Source: Haladaptatus cibarius D43
GTDB taxonomy: Archaea; Halobacteriota; Halobacteria; Halobacteriales; Haladaptataceae
Length of the DNA stretch: 64,000 nt
Reading direction: 5' to 3'
NCBI RefSeq assembly: GCF_000710615.1
Contig: NZ_JDTH01000011.1
Coordinates: 62,001-126,000, forward strand
This document shows positions 1-7,292 of this stretch, in pieces. The notes beneath the pieces are model-generated. The model was not told the origin of the DNA. It was given only the letters and a program-made list of their open reading frames with translations, and ran no database searches. The position numbers were made by a program, and so were the translations under genes. The stretch's first letter is position 1. Each line of letters opens with the position of its first letter.

Positions 1-86
1 TTATCCAGAATTCTCGTCACGACTCGCTCGGCATCGACCTATGATCGGCAAGCTTCGATTTCGGTTCGGAGCTCGCTGTGGAGCAT
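1..86 (-). pseudogene. Left-edge coding remnant with in-frame stop
   Basis: Read on the minus strand from the ATG at 84-86, the frame gives a protein-like stretch (MLHSELRTEIEACRS), a TAG stop at 39-41, then another protein-like stretch (VDAERVVTRILD) that runs off the left edge. The codons just before the ATG (RDTPLYN) also look coding. I do not recognise the family. It may be a decayed gene whose remainder lies outside the window, or chance. Bases 87-307 hold nothing I can call except the AT-rich promoter region of the next gene. Confidence 0.25.
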
Positions 87-307
87 ATTATAGAGCGGTG
101 TGTCACGAAGCGAACTCTAGTCTCAACAGCAGCTACAGTAACCCCTTCCGTGTCAGAGTGAAAGTGAACACCACGTAGAGAGGGTTATTGCAGGTTCTTC
201 TGGAGTATCTATAAGACACTCTAATTAAATAGTGAATATCAATGCTAACAATTGAAATATTGCTCTCAGTGAACAGTCCATGCGACCGAGCGGAGGGACG
301 ATAATCA

Positions 308-1477
308 ATGGGCCTTTTCGACCGCGGATCGGGCTCGGAGTACCGCGAGGAAGCGAAAAAGCTGGTTGCGAATGCACAGAGCGAGTCAGTGACGATGGAT
401 ATCCTAACACAGACGAAGGGGTCTACGTTAGGGATTGTCCAGTACTTCAACGATGGCCCGCTCATCACTCATCTCGAAACGGGTGAGCAACCACATTTTA
501 TTTACCGGTCGATGCAGCCACTGAAGACGGACGATGGTGAGAAGTTCAAATTCGGGGTCAATTATCGGAATTTCGTCGCTATCACAGACCGTCGCGTCAT
601 ATTTGCGACTCCGTCGAAAGATGGCGATCTGATTATTCCGATCCCATATGACTCAATCACACTCGTCCGGATCGCACCGCATGGTTCGACGAGATTCTCC
701 GGGGTCGATCGCGTTTTTGAAATCACGACCGACGAAAAGACTTACACCTTCAATTCTGATCGCAATCTCACCGACATTAATGACAACGAATTGTTGGCAA
801 TGGCGGAGTACGTCGTCAAACAGAACGACGACATCGAGCTAGTAGATGAGGTTTCAGCGAAGGATGAAGCAATCGATGACGCCGACCCGTCTGGTGACGA
901 GGATGTGCTCGACGAGAACGTGATTGTGCAGTTCTCTGGCGGAACACTGCGGATACCGAACCTCGAGACCGGTGGCGACCAGGAAATACACAACCCCGGT
1001 AGGCCTACCTGGACGAAAGCGGCGACAATCAAAGGGAATGATTACGAAACGAGGCTGAAAGAGGTGAAGGTCACGATCGATGAGGTGTATATCCGAGCGG
1101 GAACTCCGGAGAAAGGCATCGCACATATGATGGAAGAGCAGGAGATCACTCGACGGTACTACCAAATCGAAGCTGTCGACTACAAATCCGGGTACGATCA
1201 TGGGATGCATCTACATAGTGGTAGCTTAGTCTACCAACTCGAGTTCCCCTCGAAAAAAGTGGAGAAAGAGAAGATTATGCAGGCGATCGAGTACATCCGA
1301 GATCGTATTGAGGAGGAGCAGACTGAACATTCGCGATCGGAGGAGGATCCCGACTCAGACGAGGGGCGTGCTGATCCGCTCGAAAAATTAGAGAGACTGT
1401 CTGCCTTATACGAGAACGGCGCCCTCTCTGACGAGGAGTTTGAGACGAAGAAAGCTGAGTTACTGGAACAGATTTGA
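308..1477 (+). CDS. PH-like domain protein with C-terminal SHOCT domain
   Basis: This 389-residue cytosolic acidic protein has no signal peptide or membrane segment. Residues about 45-165 resemble bacterial PH-like (YokE-type) domains, with a fold-typical stretch around ITDRRVIFAT. A second beta-rich block at about 205-315 may be another PH-like unit, followed by an acidic linker. The last 35 residues form a SHOCT domain (LSALYENGALSDEEFETKKA), a short helical hairpin used for oligomerisation. The ATG at 308 has a GGAGGG sequence about 12 bases upstream and an AT-rich box (attaaatag) near 222. SHOCT tails recur in three other proteins here (10804, 33164 and 40673). Function is unknown; membrane-stress or scaffold roles are guesses. 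Confidence 0.8.
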   Translation: MGLFDRGSGSEYREEAKKLVANAQSESVTMDILTQTKGSTLGIVQYFNDGPLITHLETGEQPHFIYRSMQPLKTDDGEKFKFGVNYRNFVAITDRRVIFATPSKDGDLIIPIPYDSITLVRIAPHGSTRFSGVDRVFEITTDEKTYTFNSDRNLTDINDNELLAMAEYVVKQNDDIELVDEVSAKDEAIDDADPSGDEDVLDENVIVQFSGGTLRIPNLETGGDQEIHNPGRPTWTKAATIKGNDYETRLKEVKVTIDEVYIRAGTPEKGIAHMMEEQEITRRYYQIEAVDYKSGYDHGMHLHSGSLVYQLEFPSKKVEKEKIMQAIEYIRDRIEEEQTEHSRSEEDPDSDEGRADPLEKLERLSALYENGALSDEEFETKKAELLEQI

Positions 1478-1571
1478 TTACTGAGATCGACATACGAATG
1501 TGAGTGTATAGGAGCCAGCCACCCCTCAAGAACAAATGATATTTTACTGCTTAATTACCTTGTAGTAACTG

Positions 1572-2378
1572 ATGTCTCTAAGTGACCCGCTAGAATTACA
1601 GCAACAGATACTCAAAGCGGTCAAGTGCCTATATCCACCGAACCAATTCGAGGTCGAGCCTAGCGTCCGAGATCAGTTGGATCTGCCAGAAACAACAGGA
1701 GAGTATACAATTGGAGATATAGACCACGTAGTGCCAGCAGCGATTGAAATGAAGCGAATACACGGTCGCTACAATGCTCTAAAAATGCTCTACTATAATT
1801 TCAAGCGTATGAGAGATTTAGGAGGCTCGATTAGTGCAGAGGTGTTTCTTCTCATGGTAGAATACTGTGAGATCGATGATCTTGCTTTTGATATAGACTA
1901 TGTTAGTGGAGATGTGAAACCAAATAATCCAGCAGCTGCTGTTATACGTGGATGTGCCTTTTTTGAACAATATCTCCAAAACACTATTCCATGGAATGAT
2001 TTTATTGATCATAACGACCCATCCTTCGCCAAACTACTCAATATATCTACATACGATGAGGTGAATTTTCTCACGGATATTGAGCGTCGCGTTGGTCATC
2101 TTGTCCGAGCAATTCGTAACGATGTCGCACATCGGTCTTGGCTTGATATGCAGTATTCTTATGATGCTATTTTGCTAGGGGTTCGGGCTATGACATACCT
2201 GCTTGAACAGCAGATACGAAATTATGATGCAGGCGGTGAGCTTAGTGTGCCTGCCGAAGCCGAAAATATCGACCCACAAGAAGCGTATCTCTCCAAAGCA
2301 GAAAATGAGTTTGGTTGGTCATACAATTCAGATCGAAAATACTGGGAAACTGTGAATATCGAAGAGACACCCTCATAA
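1572..2378 (+). CDS. HEPN-like protein with R-x4-H motif
   Basis: This 268-residue soluble protein has a C-terminal half with the two helices of a HEPN fold: a first helix near residues 120-138 (AVIRGCAFFEQYLQNTI) and a second helix carrying R182-N-D-V-A-H187, the R-x4-H signature of HEPN ribonucleases. HEPN proteins are often RNases in toxin-antitoxin and defence systems, though some are inactive or act as binding modules. No MNT antitoxin partner is adjacent. The gene is visibly more AT-rich than its neighbours, suggesting horizontal origin. A TATA-like box (atattttac, about 1539-1547) lies some 28 bases before the ATG, so the message may be nearly leaderless. The N-terminal 100 residues are unrecognised. 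Confidence 0.75.
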   Translation: MSLSDPLELQQQILKAVKCLYPPNQFEVEPSVRDQLDLPETTGEYTIGDIDHVVPAAIEMKRIHGRYNALKMLYYNFKRMRDLGGSISAEVFLLMVEYCEIDDLAFDIDYVSGDVKPNNPAAAVIRGCAFFEQYLQNTIPWNDFIDHNDPSFAKLLNISTYDEVNFLTDIERRVGHLVRAIRNDVAHRSWLDMQYSYDAILLGVRAMTYLLEQQIRNYDAGGELSVPAEAENIDPQEAYLSKAENEFGWSYNSDRKYWETVNIEETPS

Positions 2379-2449
2379 CGAGTAGAGCTAACCAACAATA
2401 TTACGAGAAACATAAACGTTGATAGTCGGAGACTGCATCCTGAATTCAT

Positions 2450-3085
2450 ATGACTTCGCTTGAAAAGAGCGTCGCGGTTGAATGTCAAGAGTGCACCCTC
2501 GGTGAGGACGCCGATGACTATAACGAGATGCTCACATTTGCAGAGAAGCATCAGGAACACACCGGTCACTCGGTCAGATGGACAACCAACACTTCGCCTC
2601 CGGATGTAGGTATCGAGGAGGGTACGAACGTTGAACTAGAATGCCGGACTTGTGATGAGACATGGTCATTTGATTCGTTTGAAGCTGCCGAGACATTTCG
2701 AAGTGAGCATGCCGAATATACAGACCACGAAGCAAACGGTACTACAGAAACCACAGTCTGGACCGGTCACTGCAACCGATGTGGTATCTCCCAGACGTTC
2801 TTGGAACGTGAGAGTGTAGAGACTTGGTGTGACGACCACCGCTCGCAGAGTAATTGTTCGGATAAAGATCTGAGTTCACTCAGCAGGCGCGATCAAATCA
2901 AGAACTTCAAACAACTCATCCAGGAACTTGAAGATGAATACGACCATGGAGCACCCATTCCGTTTGTTGTCTTGTCAGCGGAGGAACAGGGATGGTCACA
3001 AATCAAAGCGCAACAAGAGGTTGATAACCTTAAGCAGAAAGGGGAGGTCTATGAGCCAGCAAGAGGTCATCTTCGCACTACTTGA
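2450..3085 (+). CDS. Triple zinc-knuckle protein with MCM-like C-terminal winged helix
   Basis: This 211-residue protein has three related units of about 45-50 residues, each starting with a CxxC: C12/C15 with H34, H37 and H40; C65/C68 with H87 and H93; and C108/C111 with C127 and H130. These should bind zinc. Residues about 147-208 (KQLIQELEDEYDHGAPIPFV ... GEVYEPARGHLR) closely resemble the winged helix at the C-terminus of archaeal MCM helicases. A nucleic-acid-binding or replication-linked adaptor is a reasonable inference. The gene follows the HEPN gene by 71 bases on the same strand but has its own AT-rich upstream region, so an operon is uncertain. Confidence 0.75.
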   Translation: MTSLEKSVAVECQECTLGEDADDYNEMLTFAEKHQEHTGHSVRWTTNTSPPDVGIEEGTNVELECRTCDETWSFDSFEAAETFRSEHAEYTDHEANGTTETTVWTGHCNRCGISQTFLERESVETWCDDHRSQSNCSDKDLSSLSRRDQIKNFKQLIQELEDEYDHGAPIPFVVLSAEEQGWSQIKAQQEVDNLKQKGEVYEPARGHLRTT

Positions 3086-3256
3086 TTATCTCTCGGACGG
3101 GAACCTGATTCACCCGTATTGAAAGTGAACGCTCCCAGTAGATCCAACTCAACCGGTGTATAGGATAATTTGATTTTATACAAACAGACGGCCAGGCGGG
3201 GGAAGCGATCGTCCACGGGAAAAACTGATGTGCGTTCGCATACAACCGTATACTGT

Positions 3257-3295
3257 CGAGCGTCGTTGCTCGGCGTCGTTCAAACAAAATAAATA
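3257..3295 (-). terminator. Conserved 3' element of 46-residue gene, copy 1
   Basis: Downstream of the first 46-residue gene (minus strand) comes a T-rich run, the complement of 3281-3295 (caaacaaaataaata), then a hairpin CGAGC (3257-3261) / GCTCG (3268-3272). The second gene copy has the same arrangement with a different loop but the same stem. Oligo-T runs terminate archaeal transcription, so this is a plausible terminator; the role of the hairpin is inferred only from its conservation. Confidence 0.45.
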
Positions 3296-3332
3296 CGAGG
3301 TCATCGGGAATGAGTGCTCGATTGGAACTCTA

Positions 3333-3473
3333 TCACTCACCCCGATCCCGTTTTGCTACCACCAAGCCAGCAGCGATGAGTACCCAACCAGCTACGTTCT
3401 GATTAGCTACGATGGTCGCGCCAGCGGTGATAAGCGCCACGGGTACACCGTTCGTGGGTGTTCCGTTGGCCAT
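3333..3473 (-). CDS. 46-residue hydrophobic membrane protein, copy 1
   Basis: This 46-residue protein starts MANGTPTNGVPVALITAGAT and has two hydrophobic segments (VALITAGATIVANQ and GWVLIAAGLVVA) followed by a charged KRDRGE tail, as expected of a hairpin membrane protein. The ATG at 3473 is chosen because a paralogue at 15155-15295 has exactly the same length, while the sequences upstream of the two ATGs fall out of frame with each other. Promoter, palindrome and 3' hairpin are also shared. About two thirds of residues are identical between the copies. Function is unknown; a small membrane regulator, toxin-like or bacteriocin-like peptide cannot be told apart from sequence. Confidence 0.7.
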   Translation of the reverse strand: MANGTPTNGVPVALITAGATIVANQNVAGWVLIAAGLVVAKRDRGE

Positions 3474-3521
3474 TTTTTGTCCGTCTTTTACAACGGACAT
3501 GCGGAGGGTTTTCACGGCAAT

Positions 3522-3531
3522 AGTATAAAAC
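3522..3531 (-). promoter_or_regulatory. TATA box of 46-residue gene copy 1
   Basis: On the minus strand this reads gttttatact, preceded by a G/C-rich run, about 50 bases before the ATG at 3473. The same tataaaac element is at 15342-15351 before the second copy, at matching spacing from both the gene and the palindrome. Confidence 0.5.
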
Positions 3532-3545
3532 AGGGGCAGACGCTA

Positions 3546-3564
3546 GTTAGTATCTCATACTAAC
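3546..3564. promoter_or_regulatory. Palindromic operator GTTAGTAT-N3-ATACTAAC, site 1
   Basis: This is a perfect 8-base inverted repeat with spacer CTC, lying about 15 bases upstream of the TATA element of the first 46-residue gene. Identical arms occur at 15366-15384 and 10439-10457. Exact conservation of 16 bases at three places, two with the same spacing to a TATA box, points to a transcription factor site. The cognate regulator is unknown; the PadR protein at 4362-4730 is the nearest candidate. Confidence 0.65.
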
Positions 3565-3685
3565 GTTTGATAATCGATTTTTGATATCCAACGCTACCCT
3601 GTTCAAAACAGAATTGACTGAGACGATACAAAGAGCTTATGCGAGCAGGAAAACGAGGCAAAATTAGATCCAGAGGCGACTCAGC

Positions 3686-4273
3686 ATGTACCGACACGGC
3701 CACCTCGGCATCACACTTCTCATTCTCGCACCAATTTCCTATGCACTCGTCCAAACTGGTCAGTTCGCACTTACTGGGTTGCTCGTTCTTGGCGTCCTCA
3801 TTATCGAACCTCTTCCTGATAACGACCACTGGGTACCTGGACTCTCGCACCGTGGCGTGAGTCACTCGCTGCTGACCGCTGGCGTCATTGGACTCATATG
3901 TGCCGGTTGTGGTTGGCTTCTTGGACGGTATCTGACTGTCCCACTTGCACATTGGATGCAGACGAGTGTCCTTCCAGCGACCAATACGACGGTAGTTGTA
4001 ATCGCGACTGAGCAACTTGCCGCACTCACTCCCGAGACACTCGCCGGACTCGGGTTTGTCATCGGCGTTCTCGGTATTTGTGCCCATCTCGCCGGTGACA
4101 TCATTACGGTCAGCGGTATCCATCCATTCCTCCCGTTTTCTCGGCGCCGGATCTCACTGTCACGCCTTCGTGCTGCGAGCACACTCGCGAACACCGTCTT
4201 TTTGCTGCTTGGCGTGCTCGCGATGGGGACAGTCATTTTCGCACTCTCTCCGTTCGCAGGAGCGTTCCCGTAA
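3686..4273 (+). CDS. YdjM/DUF457-like membrane protein (metal-dependent hydrolase family)
   Basis: This 195-residue integral membrane protein has about five hydrophobic segments. The stretch PLPDNDHWVPGLSHRGVSHS near residues 42-61 matches the conserved metal-ligand pattern (D-x-D-H-x ... HRG-x-x-HS) of the LexA-binding inner-membrane YdjM/DUF457 family, whose members are predicted metal-dependent membrane hydrolases. A second polar motif (LAGDIITVSGIHPFLPFS) fits the family's later conserved region. The gene stands alone, convergent with the PadR gene. Substrate unknown. Confidence 0.8.
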   Translation: MYRHGHLGITLLILAPISYALVQTGQFALTGLLVLGVLIIEPLPDNDHWVPGLSHRGVSHSLLTAGVIGLICAGCGWLLGRYLTVPLAHWMQTSVLPATNTTVVVIATEQLAALTPETLAGLGFVIGVLGICAHLAGDIITVSGIHPFLPFSRRRISLSRLRAASTLANTVFLLLGVLAMGTVIFALSPFAGAFP

Positions 4274-4361
4274 GGGAATCAGACCCGAATCAAGTCCCAT
4301 CATAAACTGTGATGAGGCCGAGCGAGAGAGCGACGACGAGCAGTTAGAGATGTTTTGATAG

Positions 4362-4730
4362 CTACTCTGGCGTCACAATATCGTGCATGAATCGGTGATA
4401 CTCTTCGACCGCCCAGTCGCCACGACCGACAGTCGCATACGCATTCCGTCGCTTATCGCTTGCTTTTGTCTGCTTCGAGATCAACCCTTTCTCCACGAGT
4501 CGGTCGAGGCCAGGATATAATCGGCCATGATTGATCGGCTCAGGATAGATGTCTTCTAACGCCTCCTGCAGATCAACACCCTCAGCTGGCCCTAAGCGGT
4601 AGATGACGCACAACAGGTGTGCCTGAAAGGCAGTGAGATCAGTCGGGAGATTATAGGACGCAAAATCAAGAGCGGATTCGTTCTCGTCTGGGTCAGCAGA
4701 GTCGTCCTGGTCGGATTCTAAATTAGTCAT
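4362..4730 (-). CDS. PadR-family winged-helix regulator
   Basis: This 122-residue DNA-binding protein has an acidic N-terminal 25 residues, then a PadR-type winged helix: AFQAHLLCVIYRLGPAEG, a recognition region (PINHGRLYPGLDRLVEKGLI) and a wing ending DKRRNAYATVGRG. It lacks the long C-terminal dimerisation helices of classical PadR, as do many haloarchaeal members. A perfect inverted repeat (4722-4745) overlaps its own start codon, so autorepression is likely. It sits between the YdjM-like gene and the secretion-like cluster and could control either. Confidence 0.85.
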   Translation of the reverse strand: MTNLESDQDDSADPDENESALDFASYNLPTDLTAFQAHLLCVIYRLGPAEGVDLQEALEDIYPEPINHGRLYPGLDRLVEKGLISKQTKASDKRRNAYATVGRGDWAVEEYHRFMHDIVTPE

Positions 4731-4745
4731 ACTGGAGTGACTAAT
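4722..4745. promoter_or_regulatory. Inverted repeat ATTAGTCA-N8-TGACTAAT at padR start
   Basis: Perfect 8-base arms (4722-4729 and 4738-4745) flank an 8-base spacer; the padR start codon complement (CAT, 4728-4730) lies at the edge of the left arm. Position over the start codon suggests repression of the PadR gene by its own product or by another dimer. The arms share TTAGT with the other palindrome family of this window. Confidence 0.5.
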
Positions 4746-4925
4746 CTTCGCTACTTAAATCCTGCTATAATATATAGTGAATAATCAATGCGAAACACGT
4801 GGAAGAATACAGATCAACGCTCGTCTTTGCTGGGAAAAGATGAGTATCGACCGTCTTGACCGTCCGAAACCATCTTCAAAACGAGTCCAGATCGCTCTAC
4901 CACGCCCGCTAAAATTCAGTATATT

Positions 4926-4952
4926 ATTCATAAAGGCTAAAGTTTTTACCAC
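4926..4952 (+). promoter_or_regulatory. Promoter motif shared by pilin-like and TrbL-like genes, copy 1
   Basis: ATTCATAAAGGCTAA (4926-4940) followed by a T-rich run and TTTTTACCACG lies about 23-49 bases before the ATG at 4975. Nearly the same sequence (ATTCATAAAAGCTAA ... TTTTTACGCG) recurs at 7219-7250 before the gene at 7293. This looks like a common promoter or activator site that co-regulates the two transcripts. Confidence 0.45.
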
Positions 4953-4974
4953 GGGGAAAAGAACGAAATCGTGT

Positions 4975-5316
4975 ATGCACCTCCCATTCCGACAGCAAGC
5001 TACGTATGTGGTCACCGCCCTGTTCACGATCAGCGTCAGTACGGGCATCGCCGCCGCTCAGCAAAGCGAGATTAACAACTCGCTCAGTGAGATCGAACAG
5101 TTCGTCGCAACCACGTTGGGCCAACTCGGAGTCATTGTCTTCCTGGTTGGCGCCGCTCTGTGGTTCGTCTCCGGGCGGAACGCGAGTCGCACACAGTGGG
5201 GCTGGCGTGCGCTCTGGGGCGGCGCTGGGATGATCGTGCTCTCGGTCAGCTATAATGTGTTCGTCACCCTCTTCGAAAACCTCGCACCGGGGATGATCGT
5301 CCCACCGTTCCTCTAA
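4975..5316 (+). CDS. Small two-TM exported protein, TrbC/VirB2 pilin-like
   Basis: This 113-residue protein has a signal-peptide-like N-terminus (residues 8-27, ending GIAAAQQ) and two later hydrophobic segments (about 47-65, VIVFLVGAALWFV; about 80-98, GAGMIVLSVSYNVFV). Size, cleavable N-terminus and paired helices resemble VirB2/TrbC pilins of type IV secretion systems. The frame is open upstream to 4777, but the ATG at 4975 fits the signal peptide and a promoter-like motif at 4926. It precedes a surface-protein gene and a VirB6/TrbL-like gene, which supports a secretion or conjugation role. Similarity is structural rather than by a recognisable motif. Confidence 0.6.
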   Translation: MHLPFRQQATYVVTALFTISVSTGIAAAQQSEINNSLSEIEQFVATTLGQLGVIVFLVGAALWFVSGRNASRTQWGWRALWGGAGMIVLSVSYNVFVTLFENLAPGMIVPPFL

Positions 5317-5386
5317 CGACGGTGCGCCAGTTTCGTCTCCTGTATCTCATCGGCTGACCATCGCCCTAGACACGCTTTCCCCACGA

Positions 5387-7219
5387 ATGCCACCACTCTC
5401 GGACACACGTCTTCGGCCACTCATTCTTGGACTCATTGTGTTGCTCCTATTGCTGAGCTCGTTTACAACTGGCGTCAGCACCGACCGATTCGCGAACGCT
5501 ACTGACGTCTTCGTCTCTGATGACCCAGATCCCAATATCGGTGCACTGCCACCGTTCATTCAACCAGACCTCCGGACGATTCTTCAGTCTCCGAATATCT
5601 CGGCAGTAAATGCCAGTCGAGCTCGTGATTTCACGTATTCGACGTCCCAGCCGTCTCACGCAGTCGGGCCTCACAATCAGACGCTTGCCGAGTACCGTCG
5701 CACCAGCCTCCAGACCCTTCCGCACAATCGCTCGACGAGCGTGTGGTTTCCTGATTCGAATCGTACGAACGGTACTGTCGTTAAGAATGCGCATGTGACG
5801 ATCCTCGGGACGCAGAACGGCACCCAAACCCGTCTGGGACGACCGAATACATCGTCACAAAATCTCTTCTTGCTTCCTCGAAACGGATCTATTCTCGCCT
5901 CGCTCGATTACTCGACGGCGATTCCAAATCAGACCTGTACGGTCACGAATGGCACCAAGACCTGCATCAACTACTCCATCACAAGCCAGTCCATCAATCG
6001 GTCTCTCAGAATCGGCTCGCAAACATGGACTTCCGAGGAGACCTCACAGGAAGCCGGAGCATCGCGGCCGCTCACATACACGAACGTGCGGGCGACTGGG
6101 CGGACGACAATGGTCGTGAAAGGGACGATCACAACGCAGTTGGCCATTCACAAGACCGTCTCAATCCGGACGAACTCGGGGTGGCAGCAAACGAATGTGA
6201 CCTCGAATACGACTCTTCTTTCGCATACTGTTCGCGATGCAGCACCCGTCGTGATCACACCGAACCAGCACCTCAACGCGACGCAAACCCTCGTCACTGA
6301 CAACGGCGAACTCAAACGCATTATTCTCCGCCTGGACGGGCCGGCGACCGTCACTAATCGCCGATACTGGAGTTACGCGTCATTCAAATCCGGGCAGATG
6401 CGCCTCGAAAACGTGTGGGGCGTCTACTCCCAGCATCGTTACCAGAATGCAACGATCGGTACCCAGCATCCCAACACGACGCTCGCACTCAATACATCAC
6501 AACCGTTAGTTCCGCTCAACAGGTCGGTCAATCGCTCCTCGCCACTCAGCACGACTTCACAAAGAACAGTCCCGCCGCCAGGTGTTCTCGAGAAACAACT
6601 GATCGCCGTTCGAAGCAAGCCAGCGATTGCTCGCACAGCCTCCCAGACAGCGTCGATGGCAACCGTTAGTCGCGTTCGTACTGTTCCACTCGCTCCAGAT
6701 GCTGCACCGCTCAAGCCGACCGTCAACCTCTCATCGGTTCCACCACGGGCGTCCACTCGTGTGGTTATTACGAACGTCGATCAGCCACTCACCACGCTCT
6801 ATGATATTCATGGCGATGCAATTCCACTGAAAACGAGGACTGTCTCCGAACACCCAGCTTCGCTCACACTCACGAAGCAGGATAAGAGACACGTCCGGAT
6901 CGAACTCACTGATGCACAGACTGGGAGCCCGGTCCCTAACCAGCCGATCTATCTCCATGGGGCCGTTCAGGGTCGTGTCACCACCAACAGCAACGGTGTT
7001 GCTGTCGTCATGCGTGATGAGAGTGCCGTCGAAGCGACGTTTCGCGGTGTCGCCAACGATTCACGTGGTCTCTACTACGCCCCATCGCACAATCAGATTC
7101 GATTTGCGCCAACATCGTTCAACATCTATAGCGCACTGGTGGCACTGAGTAACGGATTCGTGGCTGTCATCGCGTTTGTGCTATTCTATCTCCCATTCCA
7201 CTATCTCCGCCGACGATAA
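5387..7219 (+). CDS. Large cell-surface protein, N-terminal signal and C-terminal membrane anchor
   Basis: This 610-residue protein has a signal or anchor helix at residues 9-28 (LRPLILGLIVLLLLLSSFTT), a long Thr/Ser/Asn-rich extracellular region with many N-x-S/T sequons, and one C-terminal transmembrane helix at about 585-604 followed by YLRRR. Residues about 505-560 look like a beta-sandwich repeat (RIELTDAQTGSPVPNQPIYL ... TNSNGVAVV), the pattern seen in Ig-like or B-type surface domains. It lies 70 bases after the pilin-like gene and 73 bases before the TrbL-like gene, all on one strand. An adhesin or external scaffold of the putative apparatus is the inference. Confidence 0.65.
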   Translation: MPPLSDTRLRPLILGLIVLLLLLSSFTTGVSTDRFANATDVFVSDDPDPNIGALPPFIQPDLRTILQSPNISAVNASRARDFTYSTSQPSHAVGPHNQTLAEYRRTSLQTLPHNRSTSVWFPDSNRTNGTVVKNAHVTILGTQNGTQTRLGRPNTSSQNLFLLPRNGSILASLDYSTAIPNQTCTVTNGTKTCINYSITSQSINRSLRIGSQTWTSEETSQEAGASRPLTYTNVRATGRTTMVVKGTITTQLAIHKTVSIRTNSGWQQTNVTSNTTLLSHTVRDAAPVVITPNQHLNATQTLVTDNGELKRIILRLDGPATVTNRRYWSYASFKSGQMRLENVWGVYSQHRYQNATIGTQHPNTTLALNTSQPLVPLNRSVNRSSPLSTTSQRTVPPPGVLEKQLIAVRSKPAIARTASQTASMATVSRVRTVPLAPDAAPLKPTVNLSSVPPRASTRVVITNVDQPLTTLYDIHGDAIPLKTRTVSEHPASLTLTKQDKRHVRIELTDAQTGSPVPNQPIYLHGAVQGRVTTNSNGVAVVMRDESAVEATFRGVANDSRGLYYAPSHNQIRFAPTSFNIYSALVALSNGFVAVIAFVLFYLPFHYLRRR

Positions 7220-7250
7220 TTCATAAAAGCTAAGAAAATATTTTTACGCG
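7219..7250 (+). promoter_or_regulatory. Promoter motif shared with the pilin-like gene, copy 2
   Basis: ATTCATAAAAGCTAA (7219-7233) then an A/T run and TTTTTACGCG, 43-74 bases before the ATG at 7293. It starts in the stop codon of the surface-protein gene. One base differs in the 15-base core from the copy at 4926. Confidence 0.45.
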
Positions 7251-7292
7251 ATGATGGCGATAGACAAGTAAACCCCATCTTTTTGACACCCA

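Noticed and set aside
4777-4974. N-terminal extension of the pilin-like gene by 66 codons
   Set aside because: The signal peptide begins at the ATG 4975, a promoter-like motif shared with another gene lies inside the extension, and the extension is basic and not secretory.
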